Origin: SZUA-186 sp041552135
GTDB taxonomy: Bacteria; Pseudomonadota; Gammaproteobacteria; UBA9214
Length of the DNA: 6,474 nucleotides
Assembly: GCA_041552135.1 (NCBI GenBank)
Contig: JBFELL010000163.1
Coordinates: 1-6,474 of the forward strand
Direction: 5' to 3'
Part shown: piece by piece, positions 5,059 through 6,474 of the stretch
Position numbering within the stretch: position 1 is the stretch's first letter
How the letters are laid out: the number at the start of each line of letters is the position of its first letter
Made by a program: the position numbers and the translations under genes
Notes under the pieces: generated by a model
What the model saw: only the letters and a program-made list of their open reading frames with translations
Told to the model about the DNA's origin: nothing
Databases searched by the model: none

Positions 5059-6474
5059 TCAGGCCGTGTTGTGCAGGTCAATGACCTCGTTATCGTTCTC
5101 GCGTCGCTGCTTCTTGGACGCGTCATTGCGCGACGCCTGCAGTTGATTCAGGTACTCTTCGCCGACATCCCCCGTGATATAGTCGCCGGTAAACACCGAG
5201 GTGTCGAACTGTCCGACCTGCGGGTTGCCCTCGGAAACGGCGTCCACCAGATCCTCCAGGTCCTGGTAGATCAGCCAGTCTGCACCGATGGTCTGGCGGA
5301 TCCCGTCATCGTCGCGCCCGTAACCGATCAGTTCGTCACCGGTCGGCATGTCGATGCCGTAGACGTTGGGGTAGCGTACCGGCGGTGCCGCCGAGGCAAA
5401 ATAGACCTTGCGCGCACCCGCGTCCCGCGCCATCTGGATGATCTGGGATGAGGTGGTGCCGCGCACAATGGAGTCGTCTACCAGCAGGACATTCTTGTTC
5501 CGGAATTCGAGCTCGATGGCATTGAGTTTCTGGCGCACCGACTTCTTGCGCTGCTGCTGGCCCGGCATGATGAAGGTGCGGCCGATGTAGCGGTTCTTGA
5601 TGAAGCCCTCGCGGTACTTGATGTCCAGGGTATTGGCCAGCTGCAGGGCCGATGTGCGGCTGGTGTCGGGGATCGGAATCACCACGTCGATGTCGTGGTC
5701 CGGGCGGACACGCCGGATCTTGCGGGCCAGCTTCTCGCCCATGCGCAGGCGCGCCTTGTAGACGGAAATGTTGTCCATGATCGAGTCTGGCCTGGCCAGG
5801 TAGACGTACTCGAAGATGCAGGGCGAATACACCGGCTTCTCGGCACACTGGCGCGTGTGAACCTGGCCATCCAGGCTGAAGAAAACCGCCTCGCCGGGTT
5901 TTACATCGGCGATCAGCTCGAAGCCGAGCACGTCCAGGGCGACACTTTCCGACGCGGCCATGTATTCGGTGCCCTGTGCGGTTTCACGCTTGCCATAGAC
6001 CAGAGGCCGGATTCCCCAGGGATCGCGCAGCGCCAGGATGCCGTGCCCGGTGATCATGACGATGGCGGCATAGGCGCCGCGGCAGCGCCGGTGCACGCCG
6101 GAGACGGCATTGAACACGTCGTCCACTTTCACGCGCAGCTTGCCCTGCAGCTGCAGTTCATGGGCAAAGACGTTCAGCAGCACCTCGGAGTCCGATTCGG
6201 TGTTGATCTGTCTGAGATCTTCCTCGAACAGTTCCTGCTTGAGCGTATCGGCATTGGTCAGATTGCCGTTATGCGCCAGGCTGATGCCGTAGGGGGAATT
6301 GACGTAGAACGGCTGCGCCTCGGCGGAGCTCTCGTAGCCGGCAGTCGGGTAGCGCACGTGGCCAATGCCCATATTGCCGTGCAGACGCAACATGTGTCGC
6401 GTATGGAAAACATCACGCACCAGGCCATTATTCTTGCGCAGATGCAAACGCTCGCCATCACTGGTAATGATGCC
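5059..6474 (-). CDS. purF: Amidophosphoribosyltransferase PurF, N-terminus outside window
   Basis: PurF converts PRPP and glutamine to 5-phosphoribosylamine, the first committed step of purine synthesis, in the cytoplasm. The window holds 471 codons plus the stop. Compared from memory with E. coli PurF (505 residues), about 32 residues are missing beyond the right edge, including the catalytic Cys that becomes residue 1. The reading frame is open to base 6474 (GIITSDGERLHLRKNNGLV), so the apparent start at 6447 is not real. Glutaminase residues are visible in GHVRYPTAG, AHNGNLTN and TESDSE. The phosphoribosyltransferase half shows DVVIPIPDTS, KNRYIGRTFIMPGQQ and the PRPP loop VLLVDDSIVRGTTS. 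The sequence follows the E. coli type rather than the iron-sulfur Bacillus type. metZ follows after 184 bases, a purF-metZ order also found in Pseudomonas. Confidence 0.97.
   Translation of the reverse strand, partial: GIITSDGERLHLRKNNGLVRDVFHTRHMLRLHGNMGIGHVRYPTAGYESSAEAQPFYVNSPYGISLAHNGNLTNADTLKQELFEEDLRQINTESDSEVLLNVFAHELQLQGKLRVKVDDVFNAVSGVHRRCRGAYAAIVMITGHGILALRDPWGIRPLVYGKRETAQGTEYMAASESVALDVLGFELIADVKPGEAVFFSLDGQVHTRQCAEKPVYSPCIFEYVYLARPDSIMDNISVYKARLRMGEKLARKIRRVRPDHDIDVVIPIPDTSRTSALQLANTLDIKYREGFIKNRYIGRTFIMPGQQQRKKSVRQKLNAIELEFRNKNVLLVDDSIVRGTTSSQIIQMARDAGARKVYFASAAPPVRYPNVYGIDMPTGDELIGYGRDDDGIRQTIGADWLIYQDLEDLVDAVSEGNPQVGQFDTSVFTGDYITGDVGEEYLNQLQASRNDASKKQRRENDNEVIDLHNTA

Noticed and set aside
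1..6474. Defence system, mobile element, CRISPR array or biosynthetic cluster
   Set aside because: No transposase, integrase, repeat array, toxin-antitoxin pair, nuclease/helicase set or synthase gene is seen. All genes but one fall in housekeeping or widely conserved families.

Overview
This is a GC-rich stretch of bacterial chromosome, most likely from a gammaproteobacterium. LpxH shows a Gram-negative lipid A maker. The ppiB-lpxH pair and the purF-metZ pair are arrangements known from gammaproteobacteria: ppiB-lpxH as in E. coli, purF-metZ as in Pseudomonas. An environmental lineage such as Chromatiales is plausible, but that is inference. There is no mobile element, CRISPR array, tRNA, rRNA or phage gene, and coding density is very high.

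Layout. The first 65 bases are the 3' end of a rightward gene, read as ppiB (cyclophilin). The complete lpxH follows (start preferred at 88). Everything from 817 to the right edge is on the minus strand. In transcription order it is purF (5' end outside the window), metZ, a class II glycerate 2-kinase gene, a ferritin-like DUF455 gene, and an unrecognised gene for an exported protein. lpxH and the last minus-strand gene converge tail to tail, with their TAG stops directly abutting at 816/817.

Function. purF makes the first committed step of purine synthesis. metZ makes homocysteine by direct sulfhydrylation. The glycerate kinase feeds glycerate into lower glycolysis. lpxH is a lipid A step. 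The DUF455 and exported proteins have no assigned role, but their ATGA overlap suggests coupled translation. The gaps on the minus strand are 184 (purF-metZ), 22, 47 and -4 bases, so the genes from metZ onward look like one operon. The 184-base purF-metZ gap is the only sizeable non-coding stretch. It holds a candidate sigma-70 promoter and a leader with mutually exclusive hairpins before a run of seven U, which could be an attenuator for metZ or a partial terminator after purF.

Overall this is mainly a housekeeping region, and I see no convincing new multi-gene system. The points most worth a second look are the metZ leader, the coupled DUF455/exported-protein pair, and the zero-gap convergent junction.
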